A DNA stretch of 64,000 nt. Source: Ooceraea biroi (taxonomy: Eukaryota > Arthropoda > Insecta > Hymenoptera > Formicidae). The stretch spans positions 9,796,001-9,860,000 of the forward strand of contig NC_039506.1 in assembly GCF_003672135.1 (NCBI RefSeq), written 5' to 3'. The notes beneath the pieces were generated by a model, which saw only the letters and a list, made by a program, of their open reading frames with translations, made no database searches and was not told the DNA's origin. The translations under genes were made by a program, and so were the position numbers. Of the stretch, positions 12,170 to 26,600 are shown piece after piece; position 1 is the first letter of the stretch, and each line of letters begins with the position of its first letter.

Positions 12170-14307
12170 TCGCGAACATAACAGACTTTCCTTTCGGGAG
12201 ATCAGTTGTCAATTTCCGAATTGCGTGTTCAATCACGAAGATAAGCGCAAAGTAGATCAATAAGAGTGCCTTACACTGGCTCGGCTCGCCAGATACTATC
12301 GCACTAATGAGGCCGATTATGACTTACGTAAGTTAAGATACAAAGTGTACGTAGTTCTCGGGCAGCATCGACACATTAAGCGCGTATCGGTGATGTAGAA
12401 TCGCATTAGAAGTATCTTCCTCCTTCGTGTACTGAGACGCGTGATGAAGAGGACAATCACCAGAAAATCGACGGATCCTTTCTCCAGGGCTTCCTGGAGT
12501 TTATGCTCCCGTTTATCAGCGAGCAAGGGAACGAGCTAACCAGCAAGACTCCCCGATGCCTCTCATGATGCGTTTTATGGTAGCCGAGAATTCGTGTAGC
12601 GGTCGCAAGTAATTTCTAAGTAATAGCGATGCGCAACTCCCGCAGTTTGCGTACACTTATCACGGCTGAAGAAGATCCGCCTGGCTGTGGATGCGTGGCT
12701 ACGGATGCGTGGCTACGGATCTTGAGAAATTGAGTTCTTTAGCCGGGGAGCCCCGCGGAATTCGAAGCCCGACGCGATCTTAGTCGCGGTCTTAATCTGG
12801 CTCTAATTCCACACGCGTTTTCCAGCAGCAGCAGCGGATTAACGCGGTAGCCAAGTGCTAACCGCATGGATGAACGTGCGTTGCCCGCTGCTTGTAGTTA
12901 CCTGCTCGTCAAGCGGACTCGGCGGAAGCCGTCTCGCGGGTTTACATCGATTCACCCCGCCGTGCCGCGGCGATCATATACCACCATCATGCTGATGTTG
13001 CGTAATTGCGGCTTACGAACGCCTAAGCAAACTGATGAGCAATAAAATGGTACCTCGGCTCTTTCGCGAGCGCGTGAGCGATGTTCGAGGCTATCGAAAA
13101 TCGGCCTGCTGCTTCCGTGATGATACCGCGTGCGTACCGAAAATGCGCCAACAAATCATTTTATCTATATTTCTATCTATATTTTTGTTTTTACGTCTTC
13201 CTTATGTGCATCCATTTTTACGAAACGTTTGCAACATTAAAGCAATCGTGAAATAATGTAAATATAATCTTGTAATTGACTGAAAAATTTTGATGCACAT
13301 GAGGGAAAGAAAAGGAAGAGAGAGAAAAGGAAAATGCAATATTACTAAATAAATGTACTTGCACGTAAATACAATACGTAGGCGAATACACGTACGTACA
13401 TAGAAACTACATGCTCATTGCGCCTTCAAGATATATAGGAAGTACCTGCGACCTTTTCTACCAGGAATCGATGTCTCCCGGTTTACGAAGAGAGTTCAAG
13501 ACGACCGGCACTAATCGAGACAAATAGCCGTCGCGTGAAAAGGGGAGAGAGATCTTCCATTGCGAGCCGAGACAATGCGAAGAACGCAATTTGATTTCTT
13601 TAGCATCTTGCGCTTACGATAGGAAATTTACTTTTTCGAAATTATGCGATTAAGTTCAAGAAGAATATTATAAAACAAATAATAATATAAAACAATTGAT
13701 TCAACAAAAAAAACGAGAGAACAGCAAGTCCTTCGCGACAAAATCGTACGGAAATAATTATTTAAAAAGATAATTTAAGACTTAAACTTGCTAAGAAAAT
13801 CTAAACTCTTTTTAATACTATTGCAAATGTACGAAAAGAAATGCAAATGCATTATAACCACGATATTATACGGCAGTAAAACAATACGCTCAGGATACGC
13901 TAAAGTAATAAAACGTGTTCATGCGCTGCTAATTCTCCGCATGACACTTAGCATCCCTTAATCTCTCAATCGTAATCCTTGAAAATCGCGCGCACATATT
14001 TCACCGGAAGAGATCTTTATGTTCATCGCGCGTACAATTAAATTGTCGCATTCGGAACCGAGTCAGCTCTCTTTCAGCGTAGCGTGAAGAGAAAAAATTC
14101 AACTCGATATCAGGTTCGCGGCAGGTTCTTCGAGGATTTCGAAGGACAAAATCAATTAGCCGTTAAATTAAATTCGACGCGACCGCAATGTGTCGCAAGA
14201 AACACGTTACGTTCCGCGCGGATTCGCCCGCGGCCATTAACAGCTCCGCTCGTCCGTTCCGCTCCGACCGTAATTAATTAAGCTGAGCTTACTGCCTGCT
14301 CACTTAC
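12170..14307. other. No confident gene
   Basis: Contains the 14-bp tandem repeat at 12689. A plus-strand frame at 14075-14281 follows a good acceptor (CTCTCTTTCAG) and reads RSVKRKNSTRYQVRGRFFED..., but its arginine-rich end suggests chance. Confidence 0.4.
12689..12720 (+). repeat. Short tandem repeat, 14-bp unit
   Basis: GGATGCGTGGCTAC occurs twice in tandem, followed by a partial third unit (GGAT). Confidence 0.85.
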
Positions 14308-15307
14308 CCGTCGGCGTCAACCGATCTCCGTACCACCGTGCGCGTGAATATCAGCAGGAAGTGTCCGCGAGACATCTCGCTGACGAAAATATCGTTATAA
14401 GTTGCCCTCGGGCCAGCTGCTCGGGGCGTCACGACGAGGCCGCAAACAAATAAATATGACGAAGATGACGTGGGACCTGACTCGTAAATCAGTCGGACCC
14501 TACGTCCAGCAAAAGCTCGGATTCTTGGATGCACGAATCCGCAAGAATATTTTTCCAAGTGACGTCGCAGCTCCTTCTTACGTAACTTGTGCAATAACAT
14601 CCTTGCTATTGGATTCTTTGGACCGTGAATATTTTTATTAATTGCGATATTCTTTCTCGTTACTAATATTCGGCAATATTTGTTTCCCAGGTTGCAGCTC
14701 GTTTTATCGCAAATTTAATAAAAGTCTGAATAAATGTGAAGGTTTAAAGACGGTTAAGTGGCTACGCTAATCTGTGCGCAGATTTTATGCGCTCTAGAAA
14801 TTTAGGTTTTTACATGGCACGCATACCACGATGTGACAGCCTAAGATCATAAATTCTACAGCAGTGGGGAATGGTTGTTTTGCAACGATCAATCACGAGA
14901 TCTCTAGTATTCTTAATATATTTAAGTAGTATCTTAGAAATATGACCAATATATCTTCTCTCAATCTGTCAATCTTTGGTGCCTGCCAAAGATCGATTCC
15001 TGCCAGTTGAACTCGTAGAATTAACCGACAACTCTCGTTGAGGCAAACGATCGGAATTAGTCATTAATAGTACGCATAGACTTAATTACTGCTTTCGGTA
15101 ATTATGCTTTTTGTAGCGCCGCTACTCCGCAACAGGAAAGGAACGTTTCATTAATGCCTCGTACAGTTCATGGCATGATACGTCGTGATTAACTACCAGA
15201 AAGATTTCAATGTTCTCAAGCGATGCTATTGATTATGTGAAAAGATGTAATCTTACAATCCCACACTCACCTATTAGAACACTTGAACGTGATCGACCAT
15301 ACGCTTC
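14308..15307 (-). CDS. Candidate two-exon fragment of an unknown gene
   Basis: A 37-nt exon (15307-15271) has a very good acceptor (CCTTCTATTATTCAG) and donor (AATAG|GTGAGT), and encodes EAYGRSRSSVLI. After an 853-nt intron, a phase-compatible 109-nt exon (14416-14308) begins behind CCGAGCAG and ends at CGACGG|GTAAGT. It reads GPRATYNDIFVSEMSRGHFL... The plus strand across 14402-14641 also carries a plausible open frame, with a good acceptor at 14691, so strand assignment is uncertain. No function is suggested. Confidence 0.22.
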
Positions 15308-18300
15308 CTGAATAATAGAAGGTAAAGTAATAGAAGGTAATATTGTAAATAATGGTGCGCGAATCATTAGATAAAATCGTGTATCAATCTATTCTTAAAT
15401 TGCTTCCTACTAATCGATTAGAGTGTAAGCGCTTATTGACTGTTATTGCATAACATCCTATTATGTTATATCACGTAGATAGAAAATATCAAATATAATG
15501 TGTCTACTTATGATTTTACAGTAACTTTTATTATTTAATTTGACATGTAGCAAGTGCCACAATTTTAAAGTTTCAATTCTTATAAATTACTAAAACTGAC
15601 CTTTAGTCAATCCTCTTATCAACAATACAATGAGAAGGAAATAATAATTATTTATTATACTCTTAACCGAAAAACTGAGAGCCTTCGACCAGGACTAACA
15701 ACATAAAATATGCTAATGTGTTAGCGATACAAGAATCAAAGTAAGCTTGTCCGAGTCTAAGAAGATGTATGGCTCGTAAGTCAGGGATATCTCGTTCTCG
15801 GTGAATCGCGACGTTGACGTTGCGCAAATTGCGATCCGGTAACGCACAATGAGGGCGTTTCGCGAGGGATCCTTTGAGTTAGGCAGAAAATAATGCGCAG
15901 ATTTGATGAGGCGATGACATGAAAAGGGACGCCAGGCTCTCTTCTTCCTCTTCGCGCGAGCCGGCCGGCTCGATCCGCTCTCGCCAACAATTATCTTAAT
16001 AGCGCGAGTGGCTCTAACGAATAGCGAGGTTTTTGCTCGCGCGAAATAAGGAGAAGGAAAGGCAGGACGTGCTACCTCGCCTCTCTGCGGTATCGTTCGC
16101 TTGGCTCGCCGGTCCTGATGAACCGCGAAGCTACGTGAGGCTCGTTATCCTCGACAAGAGTACGAAGGAGCGCGCGGGAACAATCAACCGAGAGGAGGAA
16201 AAGCTCATTAAACCCAGGTGGAGAAAGTGTCCGCAGGGTCGCATCAAAACGGAAACCCCGCCATGAATTCGAGTTTCACTCAAACGAACGTGCTTCTCTT
16301 TCTCGTTAACATTATTATGCGTCATTATACGTCGCGATCTTATCGCGTGATTTCGTCGTATTGCACGATTTAGAAAGTTTTAAGTCGTTTAGTAAGCTTA
16401 GTAAATTGCAGAAGATTCTTTATTTCTGTTTGCCACGCTGTAAAACGGCACGTAAAGTCTAATCGCGTTTCATTACTGCTGCTTTTCCGCGATGATGATT
16501 GGTGCTCTCAGGTGCTGCACGAGTAATTGCTCGTCTCTCTCTCTAAGAAATACCCTGAGAGTATCAGTTTACAAGTCCCCGCGAATTTACACCTTCTTTC
16601 TCGGTGAGCACGACCGCTAAACAATAATGCACGAATGAAAGGAGAAAAGGATGGAGAGGTATTGCAGAATGTATCAAGAAACAGCCGAGACAGCCGATTA
16701 TTAAGCCTTCACGAGAAAAAAGCGCCGGCAAATTCACGGTGAATGGAGGAACGACGTACAGGCACGCTTTATCGGAGGCTACCGACGGCTCGATCGGTTA
16801 TCGAGAATCGATCACCGGGACTTGCGAACGTCGATCGCCGTTTGGAGTTGCAGAAATCTCTTGTTGCCTCCTCGCTGCTCGTATCCGCTGAAAGATATGA
16901 CGTTGATTGCTCGCCGCGGAGGACCTGGTGATGCACCGCACGAGTCGATGACCTGCGCGACGACCGACCCTTCGAAAAGCGAAGGAAGAACGGCAAGGAG
17001 AACGGGGAGGAATAGGGGGAGAAAAAGAAAAGAAAGGTTTGTGGCAAAAGGAACTTTGACTCCCTGAAACGTCAGTTTCTCCGTTGACGTCTTCGGCGAC
17101 GACGACAACGCACGCTTGTCGCGGAAGCGCGTCGCGGGCGGCTCGAATTCTTTGGCGATTTCTCCAGGTTTTTCACACCTCGTGATTGCTGGTAGGGTCC
17201 CGTTAGCGAGCAAGAGGTTAAACGGCGGTTAATGTTAACGCGTGAATCGAACGGTGACGTTCACAAATCGATCGTAAATTTCTAACGACTGTGATCGAGG
17301 AATACCATCATGCTCCAATCAAAGTTTCCAGTCCATTTCTGGCTCGATCATCATAAACTGCAGCCCTCCTAGACGCATTAGAAGGCATTAAAATACGATT
17401 GCTTGACAAATGTTAGACTTGATAGGATCTCTGACATGATTGCTGGCGGAGATTCAAATGACCGCGCTCGATACCAATCAGGGAAATAAATTCTAAAAGC
17501 TCGTATTCGTATTCATTACCAGATTGTCAGATATCAGATAATCAAAGTATCAATTTCTACGGAGATCCGTCTTGACCAGACTGGAAATGCAATATTTATT
17601 AAATCAGTAGAATCAAAGACGATCGAGCGGCTCTTCTTCGTATGGACCGATAAAATTCCCTCTGAAGCGTCTGAAGATAAGGGCGGGCTACTCGGACGTG
17701 AGACATCGTAAAAATTAGGATAACGCCAAAGGTGCCGATCAGATGGACCAGCCGTCTTCGCGTTCTTATCTGTTTACGAGTTTCGAAACCGACGTGAGAT
17801 GGGGAACAAGTCGATGCCGAACAGCGCGAGTAGGGTAGCCAGTTTGTCCGAGAAGAAGAGACACAGAGGGAAGAGAAAGGGGCAACGCGCGTTCCTCCTC
17901 TCCAGTCCTTCGTTCAAGGTGAATTCGTCGATAACATCCCACGCCTACCCGGCCGAATAATTAATCATCTGTTCCTGATGAACTGACGTACCGTTAGAGC
18001 AGGCCATCTTCAGGGTACGTTGATCCTGTACGGGGCAGCAACAGTCTCAGCAGTGCAATTACGCCGTAACGTCAAAGAGACACGAAAAGGAAATTTTAAT
18101 CTCGTCAGATTTGGTCTCTGGAATGAATAAGATTGACCGAACCAGCAGCAGAGTGATTCTGAAGAAATTCAAGATGAAGATTAACCCTTTCGCTACGATA
18201 GCGTCGACTAAATAGCGGTTGGCGGTTACAGAATACCTACAATGTAAACCGCTAACGTTACGCATTCGAGAAATCGAGAATCATGTTCCCTCCTTAATCA

Positions 18301-20577
18301 GCTCCGCTGTTTTAACTCATTATATTAAACTCATTATATTAATTTTCCAAGCGTAAGAACAAAATTGAATTTACAATACATGAAATAATATTTCTTTAAA
18401 CTTGTACTTAGTGTAAAAACCATTTCACGGATAATAGTTAACTGCATAGAGCAGGGTTAAAAAGAATGAAAAGATGTACAGAGCTCACTCGAAGATTGAA
18501 ATCCTCAATATCCGCAATTCGCGACCGGGATTTCGAAGAATCGGCCGGCTCATCCGTAAAATCTCGCGGCCTATGGACTACGGTAATCCTGCGGCCGGTA
18601 AGGAGAGCCTTACCGTGGTAACCCGATCTCCGAAATTTTACCGAGAATTTTTATGAGGCTGCTTAATAGCGTTTTAATTGCGCGGCCTCGCCGCCTCGGC
18701 TGATTAAGCAGTAAATTCGCGTATTCATAAAACACAGTGGTTTACGCGCGAACGCGCGTAACGTGCGTGTACGCGTACCCGCGCATACATGTGGTTCTCC
18801 GCGGTCCTTTATCCCTCGCACATCCATCCTTTTATTATCCGTCTTTCCTTGTTTTTCCTGCTGGCGTGCAGATCTCACGTCGCGAATTATATGCACGCGC
18901 AGTGGCGTCATTTCAATCCTCAGCATGTCGCGGTCGATCCAAGAAAATCGCTCTCGCGTGTTTTACGGCGCGTCGCGCGATCCGCTCCGCGCACATCTTA
19001 CAATCAGCCGAATCCTATACATTCGCGTGACGCACGTAAAAAGTAATATAACACGGTAATTAATCGAAAGTGCGCTTTCATCGGAACATCGACAGTAACG
19101 GCCGGCGATATTCCCTGAAAGTTCTTTACGCTACGTAAGACTAATGGAAACTATGGCAGCGGAGTTTAATCTTAATTTAACGCTCGTTATACGAACGGCG
19201 GCGCGCAACTTCCTTATCGTTGCGGCAAGATGCAGGAGTAAAAAGACGTGCACCGGAGTGGATTTAAAATTTATCGCTCGTGTTCAGGGATTTGTTGCAG
19301 CAACAGTGCTGCAGCCTTGATTGGTTAAGTTTGTTCCTTTCTACAGCAAAGCCTACAGCCACGTATATACGCGGGTATGACGTAGATAGAGATGAAAAAT
19401 ACGATCGACCACGGTAGCGCTAAAACCGTCATCGACCCGCAAGCGGCCTCGAGATTGCTAGCTACCTTTAATGAGATGGATGCGGTTGCAGATACGTGAT
19501 ATCGGCGCGATAAATCAACGGTGATTCTATCTCAGCAGGGCTATCAATACTACTACTCGCAATGTCGCCCGTCCGTCATTAACTCGATCGCGAGGTATGC
19601 CGAGCTGCACCGTACGGATTTGAGAGAGAGGTAGCCTCTCCTCTCTCGTAGAAGCTCGACTCTCGCCGCTCGAAAATGAAGGAGGCGTGTGAACGAGAGA
19701 ACCAGCTTCGTAAAGCAGAAGGAGAAGAAGAAGAACACGACGACGACGAAGACGATGACGACGACGACGAAGAAGATGAAGAGCCAAACAGGGATGAGGG
19801 AGGTGTGTCCGCGCGCAGCGGCTACCTGCAAAACCACTCTCGGACGAGCTATATATCGCGGTCCCTCCCCCGCGCGGTATCGCTTTAATTTTAAATTAAA
19901 ATTCATGAACGGGTTATTACCTTTTTGTCGGATCACGTTACGCACTTTTTCGGGGCCAGGCCGTCGCGCGATTCTCCCCGGCCGCGATTCCGCGGCTGTT
20001 ACCCTCGCTCGGCTTGCCCCTCGGTACCCTCAAGGACGTTTATTTAATAAAACGTCATCGGCGGGACTAGGTGCTCGTCGTCTGCAATTATAAATCCTCG
20101 TTACGGCGCGAAAAGTATCGGGCACCCCATAGATTATACACTACGCCGAAGCGGTTGCTGCGCGTAGTCGTATGCTGTTATCGCGAAATGGATACTTCGT
20201 GCTGCCCTCTTTTGCTTTTAAATGCTTGATGATTGATAGGCATGATTATAGATGAGCCGTCGACTGGAATAGCGGTATAACGTGTACCTTATTTTGAAAA
20301 ATAGAAAAATTTATAGAGATGCATTTATGTATAATGTAACATTTGTTAACATGTGTTAACGTTTGTTTCCATAATATTTTGTGATTCCACATAAGGAGCA
20401 AGATACAAAATATTATGTCATGCCAAAATAACGCAGATTATTTGCGAAAATTATCACCAATTATTTCCACTCTTGATTTGCTATCATCTTGGCCACTCGC
20501 TCCTTCTCATAAAAATATTTAATGCCTTTACGAAATCCGTTCTCGGTATTGTTAACACGTCTGTGCAAATTTCAAAG
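15308..20577. other. No confident gene
   Basis: Mostly GC-balanced DNA, with CpG-rich islands (15.8-17.3 and 18.5-20.2 kb) and the trinucleotide tract at 19.7 kb. The many short open frames overlap on both strands and are arginine- and serine-rich, as expected from CpG-rich non-coding DNA. Confidence 0.5.
19718..19783 (+). repeat. GAA/GAC trinucleotide low-complexity tract
   Basis: An imperfect GAA-GAC-GAT tract of about 65 bp. It creates an acidic frame on one strand and a valine-phenylalanine frame on the other, neither of which is believed to be coding. Confidence 0.9.
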
Positions 20578-20679
20578 GAATTTCTAGCACAAGAAAAAAA
20601 GGGAGTTGCACGGAAGAGTAGCGAAGCAACAGCGAAGTCAGCCGACTTGAAAGTTATACTTACAAAATCTTGGAAATAA
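20578..20679 (+). CDS. Possible terminal exon with nearby poly(A) signal
   Basis: After the acceptor-like TTTCAAAG, 33 codons run to TAA at 20677 and encode a lysine- and alanine-rich stretch (EFLAQEKKGVARKSSEATAK). The open frame extends upstream to about 20473 but contains no ATG, as expected for an exon rather than a gene. AATAAA at 20699-20704 lies only 20 nt after the stop. No upstream exon was identified. Confidence 0.22.
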   Translation, partial: EFLAQEKKGVARKSSEATAKSADLKVILTKSWK

Positions 20680-23600
20680 ATGGTTCGGCATGTGCTCCAA
20701 TAAAGCTAGGAAGAAATTGCCCTTTTCCGCGTAAAAACTACCTTCGGTGACTGAAGGACGACACTTCGAGCTGGCCTTGGTCTTCCGACTAACCCAAAAT
20801 TACTTTCTACGTGCCGACGATGATTGTTCGAATGCCAAGCACGCTTTTAACGCGATCCTCTTAACCAAACGTTTAGGAAACCTGGCATTATTGTAAAGAT
20901 TATTAGGCCAGTCCTTTAAGTAACTGCAATTTATGGCGCAACGTCGACGGGTTTGAGATAAATACATCCGGTAACTCTGATAATAGCCCCATCACACCTC
21001 CATTTATGCAAAGAGGTGTTGCGTTAAACGGTGATGGTATTAACGATGATGGTATAAATTTAACGCAAAATGTAATTAGGCATTAATAACACTGATTGAC
21101 TGATAGTTGAATAATAATTGACTGATATTAACTGACTCATTGATGTATCTATTTTTCATCTCAGTTTTTTCTCGTATCTTAATTTGCTTATTGTATCTGT
21201 ATCAACTCCTGAAACTATCTCTGTCCCCTTTCTTTATAATTAATCGAATCAAGCAAGTCGAACGTTGAACAAAAATGTACCTCTCGTATCCCCAAGATTT
21301 ATAATTTAATTGTTACAACATACCACCTGCGTACTTCTGCACGCTGCTCAATCCTCGAGATTAGATCGTGCTTCGTTTTTACGCGCGATAAGCATTAATG
21401 CCCGCGCCTCATATTAAATAGCGCGTCGTAAAACGCGCTTCGCCCCGTGGTTATTAATTTTTTCACCCCGCCAAAATAATCTTCCCGAACAAATCTCGAA
21501 GTCGACGAGTTACGAACGAGATCGTTGGCTCTCGCGAGCGTGCCCGGCGCGTTCAGCGGGACGTAGCGTACCGCGTCATTAATTAGGAGCGCTCTCTCAG
21601 CTCCCTGCATCCCGGGGATTCATTTGGGTCCAGTAATGAAACTCGAGCAACACGCAACCACCGGGGTACCGAGTACGGCCGGCAGTAAGTTCCGCCTCGT
21701 GTATAAATAAAGCGCATAAAGCAACTCGCCGGAAACGCAAGAGGACAAAATTCTCCCTACGACTCGTTCATCCGCGACTTGCAGCGTCGTGATCACTTAC
21801 AAATCCCCGCCACTTCATCTCGTATTGCTGCGGATGTACTGAGGATGTACGTTCTATTCATCCTCGCAGACTTGCGTTCAACGACAATGTACATGTGTAC
21901 GACATCGTATCGCGAAACGCAGCAAAGTGTGTACGATACCCCAAGCAGTGTGCTGCTCGCCGGGACGCCATCCATCGCATTGGAAAACATTTATTTGCAT
22001 ACCTATTGATTACGATGCAATTTGAGAGAATATATAGCGTACATGTCCGAGGTGTTCGCATAATACGGATGCCACGGAGTGAAACGGCACTGCGAGTGAG
22101 ATAGGTGGTGCGCGCAGGGGCGGATTTAACTGAAACAGCACTCCAAGAAATTATTCCGAAATATGAAATCCCGGGATACGGGGAACAATGGGGAAAGTGC
22201 TGCGGGAGAACGGCGTCACCTCTCGGTGTCAGAAATCTGTGATAATCTGTCTGGTGAGATACGTTCATCCTTCTTCGAGGCTGAACGACTCGAGCCTCAC
22301 AGATCCGCGCCTAAATCCTGCGCTGGCGACGTGAAAACTCGTTTCCACGCAGCTAGACGTGCGTGGGCGTGCGTAACGTAGCGTAACGCAGGCCGCAGCC
22401 TGAGCGCGCGTATAAGAGGGAGGCGGAATGGCAGCCAGGTATTTCCAGATAATGAGCGGCACTTAGGCCCGCGTGGGTGGTTGAAAATAGCCCCGCACGG
22501 ACGATACGAACCATCATGTGGCCTGTAATTCGAACCTTGGTCAGGTGCGCCGGGTCGATTACCTTAATTCTCGAAACTCGTTCCCATCTCGATTTACAGG
22601 CGCTCCCAGAGGAGGAAGCGTTATACTCGCCGTCCCAGCCTCCGCGCGCGGCGACTCCGGCTCGACTCGCTCTCGGTAATACCACCTTCGCCAGGCGTTA
22701 GCGCGGAATTGCTCACTTAACTTTCAGTTTGAAGTTATAACGCTGAAATATTGTACTTAAGTGCGTATCTCTCGCAATTACACTCGCCATTTTATTTGAG
22801 TCCGTACGGGCTTCTTATCTTGCTGAGAGGTCCATCGCCGCTGATAAAGCAATTTTATCCCGAAAAAAAGTCACGCGTAAATTCCAGGCTCAACGTACAC
22901 GCATTACTGTCACTCATGTTTCTTAACGACAGATGAGTCATTTGCTCGACTTGTCTGTTTATTCCGGAAATCGATTTCGGGGTTAATTGTTTCAAGCGAC
23001 CGAGTTCCTTAAGTGCAATGCCCGTTCGTTAAGTTCTAGAAAAACCCCGCGGAGATAAGGATCGCGCGACGGACCTGGTCGCTGACAGAGTGCAAGTGCA
23101 CGTGCACCGTTAAACTCGTTGATAAGTCACAGCAATCAATTTGAACAGGAGCGAGCGCCCGGCGGACAACGTAATGACGCTCGCCTTCCTCCTCCTCCGC
23201 CGACATTAGCTACACTGACCATTAAGAATCCCGACCGCGACGTTCTCTAGGAAGGAATAATAATCGACCGCGCCGTCGTCGAGTCGCTGCCAGGAGGAAG
23301 CTTGTTAAAACTTTAGTTAATCACGGCTCGGACATCGGTCACACGTTGTCGTGCTTAATTCTCAAACTACGCCATTCCGTGCGCGCCCCGCTTGTCGGGG
23401 CCCCTCCGTTCGTCCCACCGTCATCTTCCGTCCGCTCTCTATCACCGTCGTGCCCTCATCCTGTCCCCTGCCTGCCTCTCTCGCATCGGACATCCCACAT
23501 AGATGTATCTCGGTCTCCGTATCGCAGAGCTGAAAACTCAATTACTGCTTAATGAATTGGTACGAAGGCTTCGCCAGCACGAGGGGGACCAACGGGGCCC

Positions 23601-26600
23601 ACTCGATTGGAGAAGGGCCACCGGTAACGAGCCGCATCGTAACCCGCGCAACCCGCACGTACGTACAACGGCCGTGCGAAGAGATACCGAGTCCGAGATA
23701 CTGAGATCGCGGGAATCGATTTTCCGTTGGCGGCTGCTAAACGCGTATCGATCGGACGCGATGTGCCCATCCCTCGGCACGAACAGCTGATCGATCGGTA
23801 CCGCGAGATCCAGCGCGATCCCGTGATCGGCGCGGGCGATTTCCTTGATCCGAGATCGGGAGGGAAGTACCGGTCGCGGAAGCGCGCGGCTTCAAATTTG
23901 ATGGGAGATACTATAATACATTGTACAGGATGGGCGGGATTGAAAGGGTACCGCGCGCGCCGCTCGCGATAATCGAGTACGCGTGTGTAAGATTTAATGA
24001 ATAAACTTGCCCAAGTCTGGCAAGAGCCGTTAGCTCATACTTCCGGTAATGGAATCGACCGAATGCCCGAAACTTGATCGAAGATTGGTTATTCGTGTAA
24101 TCTGTAATGCATAAGGCTCAACAAACACAAACACGTGATTGGTAACTTTTTTTAAAAGATTCTACAGGGTTCGGTACATAACAGGGAAATAAAAAGAAAT
24201 TATTGTAACAAGAAAAACCTTTAATGAAATAGAGATATATTCTCCATCCGGTCATTTATTTGACCATGGACGATTGTGAGAGTCAGACCGGGCGGTTCGA
24301 AACAAAAATCTTGTCGAGAGATAACTTCATTAAGCCACCGGCGGTGGGAGGACCGAGCTGAATGACATTTATCTTGCCGCGGAAGGCAACGGCTATAACG
24401 AACAAGCGGGGCTTTTAATGAAAAAGACGAGCACGGCATGGATCATTAGCGTTGAACGATATTTACGAGCGGCGAGCGCGCGAACGGCTTAGATTCCGGC
24501 GTAAACCGGGGGTATAAAAATTTTTCTGAACCAGCTTTTGCGCGCACATTGCCTTCCCTACGTGCTAATGGGCCGTCAGGCTTTTTTCCTTTTCGGACGT
24601 GTACGAGCCGGAGTAAAAGCCGAGGATTTCACGAGCAGCGTTGTGCCTGCCCATTCGCCGATCCCGTGGGAGTAGGGGCGCAATTAAAAAGGACTGCGTA
24701 GGAATCGTGCGGTACGCAATTTGGCACTAAGTCCATGAAATACCGACGACGTTAATCGTCCGCGCTACCTGCCGCACGATCATAAATGTAAGGCGTAAAC
24801 GCGCCGGGAACGCTACGGTTATTCTGCGCGCTTTGACGAGACTCATCTCCAGAGAGAGAGAGAAAGAGAGGAGAAGGAAACCAGCGAGCTTGTTGAAATG
24901 ATTTCTCGTAGCCGTCTGAAACGCATTATCATCGGCCTGTCTATCGTTAGCATCTGCGCTTTGATGATGAAAAGTTTGCTGATTTCAGCTAGACTAAAAT
25001 TAAATATTTTAGAAGGAAAGAGCGATTGGAAAAACTGCTAATGTATCTAATAATACATAATATTCAATGCGTTATGTTAACACATCATTCGATTACTTTA
25101 GGTATTATTTTGAGGTATTTTCTGTAGCTACAATACGGTGATTTCAACGCTCGGTAAAAGCGACATTGACGTCCAGGGGAAGTTCAATGTCTGCGTACGC
25201 GATGCGCGTTTGTACAGTGCGATTCAAACAAGCAGCGTCCACAGTAAATGCGTAATATATCAATAACTAATTAATATATCAATAAATAATTGTAAATCAT
25301 CGTTTGTATATAACCAAGTGTACATTTTAATAATAAATAAAATTTAGTATGTTAAAACAGCTTATATATGCCATTTTACACATGTTTGTTATAACCAACA
25401 CTTGCAAAAACAACTCAAAATCAGTCAAAAATTTTCAAATAATTTCACTAAAATAGTCAGTTTGCTCAAACACGATATAATGCTAAGAAACAAAAGCAAT
25501 TACTATACAATTCTAACTTGTTGCAAGTTCATGATCGTGAGAAAAATTGTCGGCAATGCATAAACCTCGAGAGAGGGAACAGTTTCACCTGGTAGTAATT
25601 ATTATAACACCCGGCAAGTGCAATTATTCTTCGCAAGCCTGGAGAAAAAGCGCATTTGGTGCTGACCTGAGAACCGGGCCACTTTCTCGCCGCCGAGCGT
25701 CGATCGGCCACCAAAAATCTCGGCCGTCGCGTCACGATTGCCGAATAATCCGTTAAGCGGTTTCATGGATGTTCGCGCAATTGCCGGTAAGTAAGGTCCG
25801 CCGCGTATAAGAATGAGGGGAAAAACGAGAATCCCGGAAGCGGGCGGTGCGCCATGGCAAAAACGTGGCGCAGCTGGTTTCCTTCCCGCGAGGAAGAAAA
25901 CGCGCATTTCCCACAGAGGATTTACTCTTTTCGGCGAAACGAAATTAAGTTTTATATCCAGCGGCGGTAACAAGAGCGGGCTTCGTCTCCCGTTGGGCGC
26001 CAGAACGAAGAGGAGGAAATTATGCGACGATAACCTCTTCGCCGCATATAAAAAGGCGAATGGTAGCTTGCGTTTATGTCTCTTTCAGTTCTTCAGAAAT
26101 CTATGAAATTAACAACATAATTGTGTAAAAGAGTTACATCTTTTAAATTCCGGATATTTACGAGGATTTTTAATAAAAATACGATTTCATTTCCTCATTT
26201 GAAAAATCTTGAAAAAATTTGCACTATAGGAATGTTTAAGATATTTGAAATATAAAAATACATTTGATTCCCATACTCAATATGTGATACGTGCGCGTAT
26301 ATGTTCGTGTGTCATATATTGATTAAAGATAGGTAAAATCATTTCAATAAAAGCTTAAATTTTGTAATCAGTTTAGGAAGGGACCTTTTATGTACCACTC
26401 ACGGAACCGCGGATTGGAAAACAATGTTCAAACAGCAAAAACGACAGGAGATATTGCTTGTCAAGAGAGGTATAGGTACCCCTCGCGGGAACGTGTCGAG
26501 ATGTTCGTATCGCGTGGGCGGGCATGCCGATAGAGCCTACATGCTCCTTGGCATGTGCAAGCTGGACTTCGTGGTTGCTCGACTTTTTCGATTACCTTCC

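Noticed and set aside
19676..19888. Acidic Glu/Asp-rich frame
   Set aside because: Produced entirely by a GAA/GAC trinucleotide tract; the opposite strand is open too.
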